A stretch of DNA of 64,000 nucleotides from Dioscorea cayenensis subsp. rotundata (lineage: Eukaryota > Streptophyta > Magnoliopsida > Dioscoreales > Dioscoreaceae). Shown piece after piece: positions 1 through 10,280 of the stretch (positions within the stretch are counted from its first letter, which is position 1; every line of letters begins with the position of its first letter). Location: positions 19,402,386-19,466,385 of the forward strand of contig NC_052481.1 of assembly GCF_009730915.1 (NCBI RefSeq), read 5' to 3'. The notes beneath the pieces were generated by a model. That model was not told where the DNA came from. It saw only the letters and a program-made list of their open reading frames with translations, and did no database searches. The translations under genes were made by a program, and so were the position numbers.

Positions 1-1
1 A

Positions 2-118
2 ACACTTGGTATGGTGTAAATAGAATGCTACTCATAACATTCTTTTTTTTGAACTCTAAGAAATGTTTGCTGTTGACTGCCACCCTCTGAGGACACAACT
101 TGTTTTAGGTTGAATATT
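2..118. repeat. Fragment similar to METTL21-like gene intron 3
   Basis: This stretch resembles 20620-20737, inside intron 3 of the methyltransferase gene. Both hold 'acacttgg', 'ataacatt', then 'tgttgactgccacc' followed by 'ctgagg', 'cacaa' and 'ttgttttagg' in the same order and spacing, with scattered differences (roughly three quarters identical by eye). It is either a dispersed repeat present twice or the edge of a duplicated gene fragment continuing left of the window. No coding sequence is seen here. Confidence 0.55.
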
Positions 119-646
119 TCAAATTATGAAAAATAAAAATAAAACTTGGAAGGAAATCAATACATTCTCTAGAATGTTAAGTACAAGAAATTAGAAAGCA
201 TGAATTATTGTTAAGCAAGGATTAGTTGAGTCATGTCCTTTCAAGAAGTTAATGAATTGTTTTAGTTGGAAAGTGTCATCATCTTGTGTACATAAGGAAT
301 GACTGGATTCATGGTTACAAACCAATAGCAAGCTCAATCATCGACCCTAGCGTGCCGCTCCAAGTCACATCACATTAAATTTCAATGGTATATCAAAAGT
401 TAATCCTATCTAAGAAAATTTAAATTCAAGACATAAGAAAAGTCAGCATAATTAAATTCATATCAACATCTATTTAGTTAATAGATAGAGTATTTAATTA
501 TCTATGAAGATTACTTAACAAAGAAGAAAATAAAAAAGAAAAATCAAATGCATGGCTGCATACTGTCTACGTGCGACAACACTAGTTTTGAAAATTGGAG
601 AACCCTTGTCTTAATGCAAGTATGATTTAAGTGCCCTTAGTAGAAC
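119..646. other. AT-rich spacer upstream of WSD1 pseudogene
   Basis: No open reading frame with recognisable protein similarity, no RNA gene and no clear repeat structure seen. It presumably holds the former promoter of the pseudogene that begins at 647. Confidence 0.5.
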
Positions 647-1310
647 ATGGAAGAATGGGATCTTTTAAGTCAAGTAGGGCATTACTTAAGCAGCTCAATG
701 TCACAGTATTTGTTGTCTTTGAGCTTTCAATCCCTATTGATGATTCCTAAGCCATTATAGCTCTTGATATAGACGACCTTTTTACTAATCAAACCTCATT
801 GATATTCAATCATGTTCACTCTCTTTCTTTCTATAAATTAATCACTAGAATTAGTTAACTTCAGATATTTTTAATGCATGCATGAAAGATGATCATGGAT
901 GGAGATCAGAAATGGAGGAAAGTTCAAGTGAAGTTAGAGGACCATCTTAAAGTGTCAATGTTTCCACAACGTTTGGAACGCTATGATGAATGCTTGCAAA
1001 ACTACATTTCAAGTATATCAATGGAGCCATTGCCCTTCAGCAAGCCATTGTGGGACATTGATGTTATAAATAACCCCTACAAGCAGTGCAGCAGGGACCT
1101 TGGTCTTTAGGCTTTACCATGCTTTCGGTGATGGTTATTCTCTTAGGACTGCACTGTTTTCATGTCTTAAAATGCTGATGACACTTCACATCCTCCCACC
1201 TTCCCTTCTTCTAAGCCAAGAAGAGGATGGAGTTCATTTTATGGGTTTGTTCATTTATTCTATGCTTGTATGAACCCCATTAGAGACTTCATATTGTTGG
1301 ATGAATCCAG
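647..1310 (+). pseudogene. WSD1-like wax ester synthase pseudogene (exons 1-2)
   Basis: This is a broken tandem copy of the gene at 3842-6805. The first part (ATG at 647) matches its exon 1 but lacks about 8 bases after the YLSSS-encoding stretch, which shifts the frame, and has TAA at 748-750 where the intact gene has CAA (Gln). The exon 2 match starts near 885 (QKWRKVQVKLE is readable), then gains one base near 1071-1080 that breaks the frame just before the catalytic motif. That motif, read in the correct frame at 1115-1135, is YHAFGDG instead of HHALGDG, so the first catalytic His is also lost. A further deletion of roughly 80-100 bases lies near the end, and exons 3-5 are absent. I infer a dead duplicate. 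Confidence 0.88.
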
Positions 1311-2126
1311 TAAATTAGAAAAATATTAAAGGAATTACTTTTTCAATCATATGTGTGTGTGTATTGTGTAACTGTCATCTTGTCATGTATACTTGAATCT
1401 GTGTTTATTTTTCCATCAAACTGACATAGTGGTCCATGTGGGATGGATATGGTAAAATCTTCATTTTTGGATTTTATTAAAAAAAATTATATTATCTTTT
1501 ATTTTTAGGATTTTTTAATAAAAACTATAAATTAAATTTTTTTTAAGAAGTATAGTTTGTTTCATTTATTATCATATCTTAACATCATCTTTATCATCAT
1601 TGAATTTTATCTTTTTTTTTCAGGTATTTGACAGACAAATTTTTTTAAAATTAATTTTTATTAGATTTCTTCTAATGGGTGTTTTTTTTTTACATATCAT
1701 TTGGATCAAAATCTTGTCTGTGAATTTTATCTTTATTTTCTACATCATATTATTTCTTTAAAACAGTTGCAGTAAGATATGAATTCAAACAAATAATCTG
1801 TCAAAATAAAATTTTAGAAATAATCCTTTGAACTATAACATAAAGGAACAGTTTGGGTTTTATTTTATTTTTTTATTTTTGCTTTTAATCTTGACATTAA
1901 GAACACACACACACACGCTAGCTATACTTAATTATAGTTTTAGAACTGATGTTGAATGGCTAATAAAACCTACTAGTTTATGTAGCCTATGACTTAAAAC
2001 TATACTTTGAAGGCAAGGTGGGTTAAACTAGTTTGCATAATTGCATTCATCCATATACTCATTATCATGTCCATGTTTGACACGAATAAGAAGAATAATA
2101 TGATTACATATGCTGTTGTATATATA

Positions 2127-2383
2127 CTCCCACCGTTTCATATTAATTGTTACATTTGAGTTTTACACAAGGGTTAAAACTGTGATTAAAACTTCTAAGA
2201 TAAAAACCAAAAAAAAAAAAAAATGATACTTACACCTATTAATACACACACCTCTTTTCAAATGAGAAGATGAGGAAATTAAAAAAATAATAATTAATGT
2301 TTATTGAACTCTTAAAAATGATAAATAATTTGAAAAAAATAAAATTTTTAATTTGTGACCGTTAATATGAAATAGAGGAAGCA
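2127..2383. mobile_element. Stowaway-type MITE (Tc1/mariner)
   Basis: The left end reads CTCCCACCGTTTCATATTAA after a TA, and the right end, reverse complemented, reads TGCTTCCTCTATTTCATATT followed by AACGGTCACA, also next to TA. These match the plant Stowaway signature (CTCCCTCCGTTTCA-like ends, TA target duplication) at about 257 bp with no coding capacity. The ends are imperfect, so it is an old copy. Confidence 0.75.
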
Positions 2384-3803
2384 TATATTATTTATTGTGA
2401 TTTAAATTAAACTTTTATATTATTCAATTTAATGATAAGCCAACTCATAAGAGATTTATAGAGTGATAAGAAGAATAACCTTGCTATTTAGGATACTTTT
2501 AGTCAATCTATATCTTTTAAAATTTTAAAATATATTTTTTCTCATATTTGCAATGATTAATTATAGAAGAATAGTTCAGGGGTAAATTTTTTTCCTTTTT
2601 TAATGAAAATATTTATTTTATTTATTTAGAATAATTTTTAATTAAAAAACAAGAATATTCTCATAATATTCATTTTGATGGCAACAGAATACTCAAATCA
2701 CTGTCAATATAAAATCTTGGTTGTTACAAATTGTTGGTATCATGTTGACCATTAATAATATTATTTAATAGTGAAATTTTAATTCCTAGCTCATTATGGA
2801 TCAAGTATTGCCATTTATGGCTCTATAGCAATTTTACTCCTCCTCCAATCTGTATTTAGTTGTCTGATTTTTCTATTTTAAAATTTTATAAAACGTTAAA
2901 TATTATTTTTAAACATTTATCATTTAATTATATTTAATATATTTCTATAATTTTCAACAATTACACATGTTATTAAATATTATAGATAACATCATCAATA
3001 TCTAAATTTTTATGTCTTTCACTTGTAATGTTAAAGATTTAAATCTGCCATCCTAAATTAATAAATAAATAAATATATATATATATATATATAAATATTT
3101 TATGCAATAATCCAATTGACAAAATAGCTTATTATGATTATATATAGGTATATATCAAAACATATCTGGAATATTTGAAATAATTTTAAATAAGTTTGAG
3201 TAGGAATTACATGTGAGACAATTAGCTTAATAATTTTAACACTGTTTTGAACTTTATTAAAACAGATTTGGAGTTTGAAAATTTTAAATAAGTTTCGCTG
3301 TTGGAAGAGTTATTTTTTTCATATGGATACCTACAATTAATACCACCATCTCTACCTATGTTTATATATATATATATATATATTCGGGTCTATATTTATT
3401 ATTATATACATATGATAATAATAATACCAACTTAGTATATAATCTGAACAGCTCCTAGCCTTCCATACTCAACAGTCAGCACTTAATGTAAAAATAAAGG
3501 GCATTGATGTTTTGCAAGTAGAGATTGGTTGAACATTTGTCCTTCCTTGGAATTAATGCCATGTGAGCACAGATGCCCGCTCATCAGAATATTCATGGCT
3601 AGAGTCCAGTACGTCCATCAATCTTCAAAGTATTCACTATCCACTAAAATTAAATCCAATAGTAATAAATTCTCACTCCCTGAAATTTCATTAATTAGGA
3701 AAACAGATGCCAAATAGCCTTTGTATTCAAGTCTCTGTATATAATTACTTATGAAACTAGTATTGTTCAGTGTGATCAAAAGGACCACAGAAAAAGTTTG
3801 AAA

Positions 3804-3832
3804 GAAAGAAGAAGAAGAAGAAGAAGAAGAAA
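3804..3832 (+). repeat. GAA microsatellite in WSD1 5' leader
   Basis: About eight GAA units end ten bases before the ATG at 3842. Purine-rich repeats of this kind are common in plant 5' leaders. No function is claimed. Confidence 0.8.
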
Positions 3833-3841
3833 GAATAGAAG

Positions 3842-6805
3842 ATGGAAGAAGAGGAGCCTGTAAGTCCAACAGGGCAATACTTGAGTAGCTCAGTGCTCAA
3901 TGTTACAGTTCTTGTTGTCTTTGAGACTTCAATCCCTATTGATGATTCCCAAGCCATTGCAGCTCTGCAATCCATCTTCTTACCTATCAACCCTCGTTTC
4001 TCTTCCATCATGGTTCCATCTCTATATCTCTTTCTCTCTCTCTTTATATATAGACATTAATCTCTCGCTAGACTTGTTTCTCTATAGATCTAACTTAAAT
4101 ACATGCATGCATGCATGCATGCAGGTAAGAGATGAGCATGGAGTTCAAAAATGGAGGAAAGTTCAAGTGAAGTTAGAAGAGCATCTTAAAGTGCCAGTGT
4201 TCCCACAAGGATTGGAACAGTATGATGAATTCTTGCAAGATTACATAACAAAAATATCAATGGAACCCTTGCCCTTCAGCAAGCCATTGTGGGACGTGAG
4301 TGTCATAAAGTACCCTACAAGCACTGCAGCAGGGACCTTCGTCTTTAGGCTTCACCATGCTTTAGGTGATGGTTATTCTCTTATGGCTGCATTGTTTTCA
4401 TGCCTTAAAAGAGTTGATGATCCTTCACTTCCTCTCACTTTCCCTTCTTCTAAGCCAAGAAGAAGATGGGATTCATTCCTTGGGTTTGCTCAAGAGCTAT
4501 CCTATGCTTGTGTGAACACCATTAGAGACTTTGGTTGGAGCTTGATGAAGAGCAGTGTGATTGAGGACAGTGTATCAGCGATCAGGTCTGGTGTGCCATT
4601 TGTTGAATCCAGGCCTATCAACTTGTCTTATTTTGAACTCTCTCTTGATGATATCAAAACAATCAAGAAAAATGTCAATGGGGTAAGCTACTTATTTCTT
4701 CTCCTAGCTCATCTAACCAAAATAGTTGATACATAAATGCTATTCATACGGAGAAAACTTTCCAAATTAGTGTCCCGAAGCTAACCCCTTACTAGAAGGG
4801 TTTCCTGACCCCATGCTAACCCCACCTCCGGAGTTAACTTCAGGGCACCAATTCAGAAAGTTTTTTCGGACAAATAATTATTCTTGCACCAATATGGCAA
4901 TATATACATATTGCACCCCTAAACCCTATCACCTGTCTCAATCATGCATATTCAAATTATTGCCACTCCATGTGGGACTATTAACATATTCTAAGATGCC
5001 TTTTTGATATTTATTAGTTTATTTTGATTAATCATATTAAATTAATAAGATTATAGTACTATATATGTTAAATACAAATTGGACAGACATATTATGTAGA
5101 TTTGATTCAACTTGGTAGGATGAACAATTTAATTATGGTTATATATTCAAATCATTACTATGATTAGGAAGTGCCACATTATATAGTTAGGCAAATGTTG
5201 ATATGTATATTTATATGTATGAACATATATATATATATATATATGAATCTAGGTGCCTACCTCTATCTTGTTCACTAGCTTTATCTTTTTAGAATTAACT
5301 CGAGTTCAATTAGTACAATATTAGAATATACAACTCATATGCTGATCAAAGATAATAATTGCAATAACTTGGCATCATTTAATTAAACAAATATTTATGT
5401 GTCCATCATATAAATATTGTAAGATTAACCAAGATTAATTTTTAAAAACAATATTTTATTCATTTTCATTTTCAATTATTTAGTATAATAAATATGAATA
5501 TTGACATATAATTTTGGATCTCTCATTGTTTATGCAGACCATAAACGATGTATTAGTAGGAATAATATTTTATGGGATCAACTTATATATGGAAGAAGTG
5601 AGTCCATGCCATAATGCATGCAAAATGACTGCTTTAGTGTTGCTTAACACAAGAGCTATTAGAAGCTACAAGAGTGTGGAGGAAATGAGAAACCCTAATT
5701 CCAAGGCTAAATGGGGAAATTATTTTGCCTTTCTTCACATTCCTATGCCCAAGTGTGATAAAAAGAGCAAAGGTGACACAGTTGACCCACTTGATTTTGT
5801 GTTGAGAGCTAAGAAGATCATCGAATTGAAAAGGTCCTCTTTTGGGGTTTATTTATCCGGTGCCCTTTTGGAGATGGTCAGGAAATTGACAGGCCCTGAG
5901 GTATGATAAGTTATTCTCAATTATTTATTTATTTTCTTCTTAGTTTTTAAAATTATATTTTAAATTATAATTATGATCAAATGTATTTTTTAGTCTCTCT
6001 ATTTATGTGAATAATATTACCTTTGGTATATAAGATATTATGTTGAGCTAATGTTTCCTTAATTAATATATTAGATGTTTTATTGATACAATCATAAGCA
6101 TAAATAATTCTGTAAAATATAAAGATAAAAAATACATATATATACATATGCACATACATTCACACACACATATAATTACAAGTATAAATATACCCCGCAA
6201 ATCAAAATTTTAATGTTATCCATTGTTTGAATTGTTTAATGTTATTTAAATTAATGATGTTTTAAAATTATTTAAAAGAAATTGATAGTAGATTTGAATG
6301 ATAATAGTAAAAATAAAATGCATGTAATTATTCCATATAATTATCAAATAAAAATTAAAGTTAATGTTTTCTTTAATTAAGCCACTCCACTTGATTGCAG
6401 GTAGCTTCTCGTTGCATGCTGAAAACATTAACAAACTCAAGCATAGCAATTTCAAATATGATTGGACCTATGGAGCAAGTTGAAATTATTGGTCATCCTG
6501 TTTCTGGCTTTCATTTTATGATGGTACGTGCCCCTCAGGTACGTGTGTGTATATATATATTAATTTAAATTTTAAAAATCAAATCAAATTAATTTATCTA
6601 AAAAAATTATCATATATAGAGCTTGACGATGACAATAGTGAGCTATATGCAAAAGGTGAGAGTGGCCGTGGGTGCTGAGAAGGGTTTCATTGATTCCCCA
6701 CTTCTTGTTTCATGCATGAAGAAATCATTTGAATCAATTTATGAAGCTTCGGTTGTTGATAAAGAAAACCAATTTTATTCACAGGAGCATGAAAAGGAAA
6801 TATAA
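3842..6805 (+). CDS. WSD1-like wax ester synthase / diacylglycerol acyltransferase
   Basis: Bifunctional acyltransferase of the WS/DGAT family, expected in the endoplasmic reticulum, where it esterifies fatty alcohols (or diacylglycerol) with acyl-CoA for cuticular wax. Five exons join in phase 0: 3842-4012, 4125-4682, 5538-5900, 6401-6538, 6620-6805, giving 471 residues (Arabidopsis WSD1 is about 480). The catalytic HHxxxDG motif is HHALGDG at residues 134-140; PLW lies near 111-113; an IND motif opens exon 3 at residues 245-247; the C-terminal WES/DUF1298 region fills exons 3-5. All junctions are GT-AG. Intron 1 ends in a CATG repeat against the acceptor. The start is chosen because it precedes the conserved PxGxYLSSS segment. 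A broken tandem copy lies 2.5 kb upstream. No frame-breaking change seen. Which WSD paralogue, and which substrate, cannot be told. Confidence 0.93.
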
Positions 6806-7024
6806 TAATTGCATCCAAGCAGTGGTGTGTACTCTTGTATTGTGAACTGATCGAGATGTTTTTTGCATGTTTGGTTAATGAGATTAATGTTAAATTTCTT
6901 GATTTGTAAACATTTTTCATTTGAATAATTGTTATGGAAATGTTTTTTATTTATTATATTATAAGATTATTATTATTTTTTGTTTGGTGTGGGAATGAGA
7001 ATTTGGAAGTAAATAAAGATATAA
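6806..7024. other. 3' flank of WSD1-like gene
   Basis: AT-rich 3' untranslated and flanking sequence. No other feature is seen before the CACTA-like element. Confidence 0.5.
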
Positions 7025-8347
7025 CACTCCTTAAAAAAAAATGCTATTTGAGACAAATTTTTGTGACGCGAAAATAAAAAATGTGTCGCAGATTACAATC
7101 TGCAACATAATCTGAAAGCTCTTAAAAATAATGTAAATAAAGAGTTTTAGAAAAAAAAGGATAAAAAAATAAAACCATTATTTGAATCTATTATACATCA
7201 AGAAAACCTATAGGGAAAGACATGAATTCACAAGATAGGAAAACCACCATGAAATCGAGATTGAAATAAATAAATCCTCTATTTGAATCACAAATGCAAA
7301 GAAAAACAGAAAACACTCGAGATTGGATTCAATGTAAGATTAGAGCAATTTCAAAGGAATGCCATTAAACCTTGGTAAGATTAACCTAGAAGTAGAACTA
7401 TAGAAAGCTTCGCTTTGAAGAGAATGGGAAAAACGGCATCGGAGATCATGTGCTGCATGGAGGGATTGGAGGACCAGCAATGCATTGGAGATCGTGTGCT
7501 GGATGGAGGGATCGGCGCCGGAGAAAAAGAAGGGTAGACTTATGCTTTCAATGCGAGATGATGGGAAGTATTTGTTGAATTTTTTTTATTTTAAACAAAA
7601 GAGATGAAATAATGGCATGGTATTGGCTTCATAAGTGCGCAACCGTAAATGGGTCTTTTTATTTGTTTCAGTGCTAGGTATTGGCTTCATAATGTTTTTT
7701 TATTTTTTTTTCTATTTTGGTGGAACAATTCTGTTAGATGATATATTAGGTTATTATTTTTTTTTTATGAAAAAGTGGATAAACAACATCAATTAGCAAA
7801 AATGATATATTAGGTTACTTATATATAATGTGTTGTAATTTTTTTTTTCCTTATTACTTCACCTGCTCACTGTTTCTTTACCTCTGTGGGACACCATTAC
7901 CATCACATAAAAAATTAAACACTAAAAATGATAAACATTCTATATATATATATACACACACATGAAATTTATATCACCAACCACCTAAATTTAAAAAAAA
8001 ATGATTTTCTTGTTTCGAATTAGTAAAATTCCTTAAAATATTATTTGACTTAAAGTAAATGGACTTTATTGAAGCATGTTTATCTCATTAAAAACAGACA
8101 CAAATGTTTATTTGGGCCCAAAAGTTTCCTATACATTTTATGACATCAATCGATAGTTGTAAATAATATGTCGCAATTTATGTCGTAAACCAATTATGTC
8201 TTAGGGTCACAAAATTTTGTGACACATTTTATGACGTTTTTGAATAGTTATTTTTTACGATGTAATTTGGTTCTCTTTGCAACGTTTTTGATTTTTTGTC
8301 TCACATTTGTGCAATTTGTGTCGCAAATAGCATTTTTTCTTGCAATG
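7025..8347. mobile_element. Degenerate CACTA-like (En/Spm) non-autonomous element
   Basis: The left end reads CACTCCTTAAAAAAAAATGC then TATTTGAGAC; the right end, reverse complemented, reads CATTGCAAGAAAAAATGC then TATTTGCGAC. These fit the plant CACTACAAGAAAA type of TIR with decayed first bases. Subterminal regions are rich in GTGTCGCA/TGTGAC-like motifs in both orientations, as in CACTA elements. The interior (7430-7560) holds a short tandem repeat of a GGAGATC..GTGCTG..ATGGAGGGA unit and no transposase. I see no clear 3 bp target duplication. Confidence 0.65.
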
Positions 8348-8498
8348 ACTAATGACTTAAATCCATTTGAAACATAAAAATATAAGATATAATATAATAC
8401 TGTTTTGTTTTGTAAATAAGAAGAGGGTAAAAAAAAATATTAAATATAATATAATTAATTTTTTAACCCAAAAACCATGGCATAAAAATTTTATTAAG

Positions 8499-8912
8499 TT
8501 TTTTTTTTGTTTTTTTTTTTTTGACAAAGGCAACAAATGCAGCTCCATAATGGGGTGTCAAGGGACATATACAGAGGTGCACCAGTTATAGTGGCTTAAC
8601 GACCCCTTACAGATTTATTAACTCAGGCAGACGTCACATGAGGCAATTAGATTCCTACCATATGCACTCCCAGAAGATATTTCAGGAACCAAACCAAGTT
8701 AATAAATCCCTCCTGCCTTGTAACCCTGGAGAAGAGGGAAATGACATCCTCCCACAGGGAACCCATGAACAATGAATGAACCGTGTAGATACAGTATTTA
8801 TACAGTATCTACAGTATGCACACAATACTGTAATAATACTGCTGACCCAGGGATTCGACCCTGGGTCAGCCCATTCACTATCCAACTAACATACCACTAC
8901 ACTAAGTTGCAA
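8499..8912 (-). mobile_element. tRNA-derived SINE
   Basis: Read on the - strand, the element begins with a pol III A-box-like TTAGTGTAGTGGTA near 8910-8897 and a B-box-like GGGTCGAATCC near 8862-8852, followed by a body with short AGTATCTACA-like repeats, and ends in an A-tract (T-run at 8499-8522 on the + strand, interrupted by one G). This is the architecture of a tRNA-derived SINE with a poly(A) tail. It is long (about 410 bp) for a plant SINE, so a fused or dimeric body is possible. I found no convincing target duplication. Confidence 0.6.
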
Positions 8913-8997
8913 ATAAAACTATGTTCAATAATGACATTAATTATAAAAAGTTTAAAAAAACAAACTTTAAAGAGTTATACATAGAAGGAAACCTTTA

Positions 8998-10280
8998 CTT
9001 TTTTTTAAGGTGGATAAACCAGTTCAATTAAACAAAAAAGAACAACAAAGATAATCCACTAGATGTAGTATAACGGCCAAAGATGGGCACAAATAAAAAC
9101 AAGAGAAACTAAAAAACTAGCCTGTGATATGGCCACCCAGCCCAGAAAGCCAACAAGACACGAACTAGCCTGTGATATGGTCACTCACCTCCTAGGCCGG
9201 CAAGTCACCACTAATAGCCTCCGAACAATAGCCTAGAAACTCTAGACTGCGTTTGATGGTAGAGATGGAATCTTCACACTTCTCTTTGGAGCCCTCGGCA
9301 ATTGCTGAAAACCAAGATAGGATCATGCAATCACATTTCAGAATAATAGCAAAAACAGACACAACATTAGTATTGAAGATTCGATCATTTCTAGCAAGCC
9401 ATATATTCCAAACAAGAGCTTTCAAAATTCACTCTCCCATCACCTTAAACGCTGACCTTAGAAGAAATCTCCAATTTCCCCAGATTTGACTCATGGACCG
9501 GGATAGTTCAAGCAAATGGAACAATCTCACAAAGTACTCCTAGACATATTTAGCAAAAGAACAGTGAATAAAAAGGTGGTCTATGTTTCTCCAGATTTTC
9601 AAGTAAAAGGTATCTTGTTTTTCCTGACAAGCCGATTGAAGAGGTTAAACTTCCACGGGCAATTTCTAACCCAGAAGGCAGAACCATCTAGAGATCGGAC
9701 ATCACGTGCCCCTGCCATTGAGAAAGTTGTAAAAATACTTTATCGAGAAGGACCCATTCATCATGAGACTCCACCACTTCTTATCTCTCATAACCCCTAT
9801 ATGATGCAAGACGGTCCCGATATGGTACCGTCTCAAGAGATTTTGAAAAAAGGAGCTCACTAAGCATAGAGGCCAAGGCCCTAAGTGTGCTGGAATGATT
9901 CTGGTTAAATTTGAAAGCATCTGGCCACAGAAACATAGGGCCCCGACCATTGAGCCACCGATCATGCCAAAAAAGCGTCTCTTCATAAAAATTAACCACT
10001 TTTATGATACATCCCCAAGTGCTAGAAGGCAGTTGGACGCTCTTTGCTAAAAGAAAGAGAGCTTCCTCGTCTGCTTAGGGACCATATTCCAGGTCGATAT
10101 TCTATAATTAAATTGGACAATCGCCGCTCCGCGCCAGTTAGGATAAGACATGAATTTCCACCACAATTTCTTGAGCAACGCTTAATTGAACATATTAAGG
10201 TTTAAAATACCCCAACCCCTTCTAATTAGATCAATTTGTTTATCACCCAGTAAGACAGTCTAAAAATAGACATCCAGTAA
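8998..10280 (-). mobile_element. LINE (non-LTR retrotransposon), 3' part, decayed
   Basis: Read on the - strand this is the C-terminal part of a plant L1-type ORF2 with many stops and shifts: YWMSIFRL (10280 downward), GGNS/WWKF-type pieces, FWHDRWLNG near 9970-9945, and a zinc-binding RVT C-terminal region with NIWLARNDRIF near 9410-9370. It ends in an A-tail (T-run near 8998-9006 on the + strand). The upstream part of the same ORF2 is found at 18971-19312, so the copy appears split by the intervening insertions. Confidence 0.8.

Larger units (their letters stand above)
1311..3841. other. AT-rich spacer between WSD1 copies
   Basis: No gene is visible. The stretch contains a Stowaway-type MITE (2127-2383), TA microsatellites near 3073-3092 and 3363-3382, and, just before the next gene, a GAA repeat (about 3804-3832) that would lie in its 5' leader. 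The 63-residue and smaller open frames here have no recognisable content. Confidence 0.6.

Noticed and set aside
3900..4124. Single long frame joining intron 1 to exon 2 of the WSD1-like gene from an ATG at 3900
   Set aside because: The stretch before 4125 is the intron read through; exon 1 from 3842 in another frame matches the family and splices cleanly to 4125.
8840..8912. Possible tRNA gene
   Set aside because: A- and B-box-like motifs are present, but no cloverleaf can be completed, and an unrelated body with a poly(A) tail follows, so it is a SINE head.
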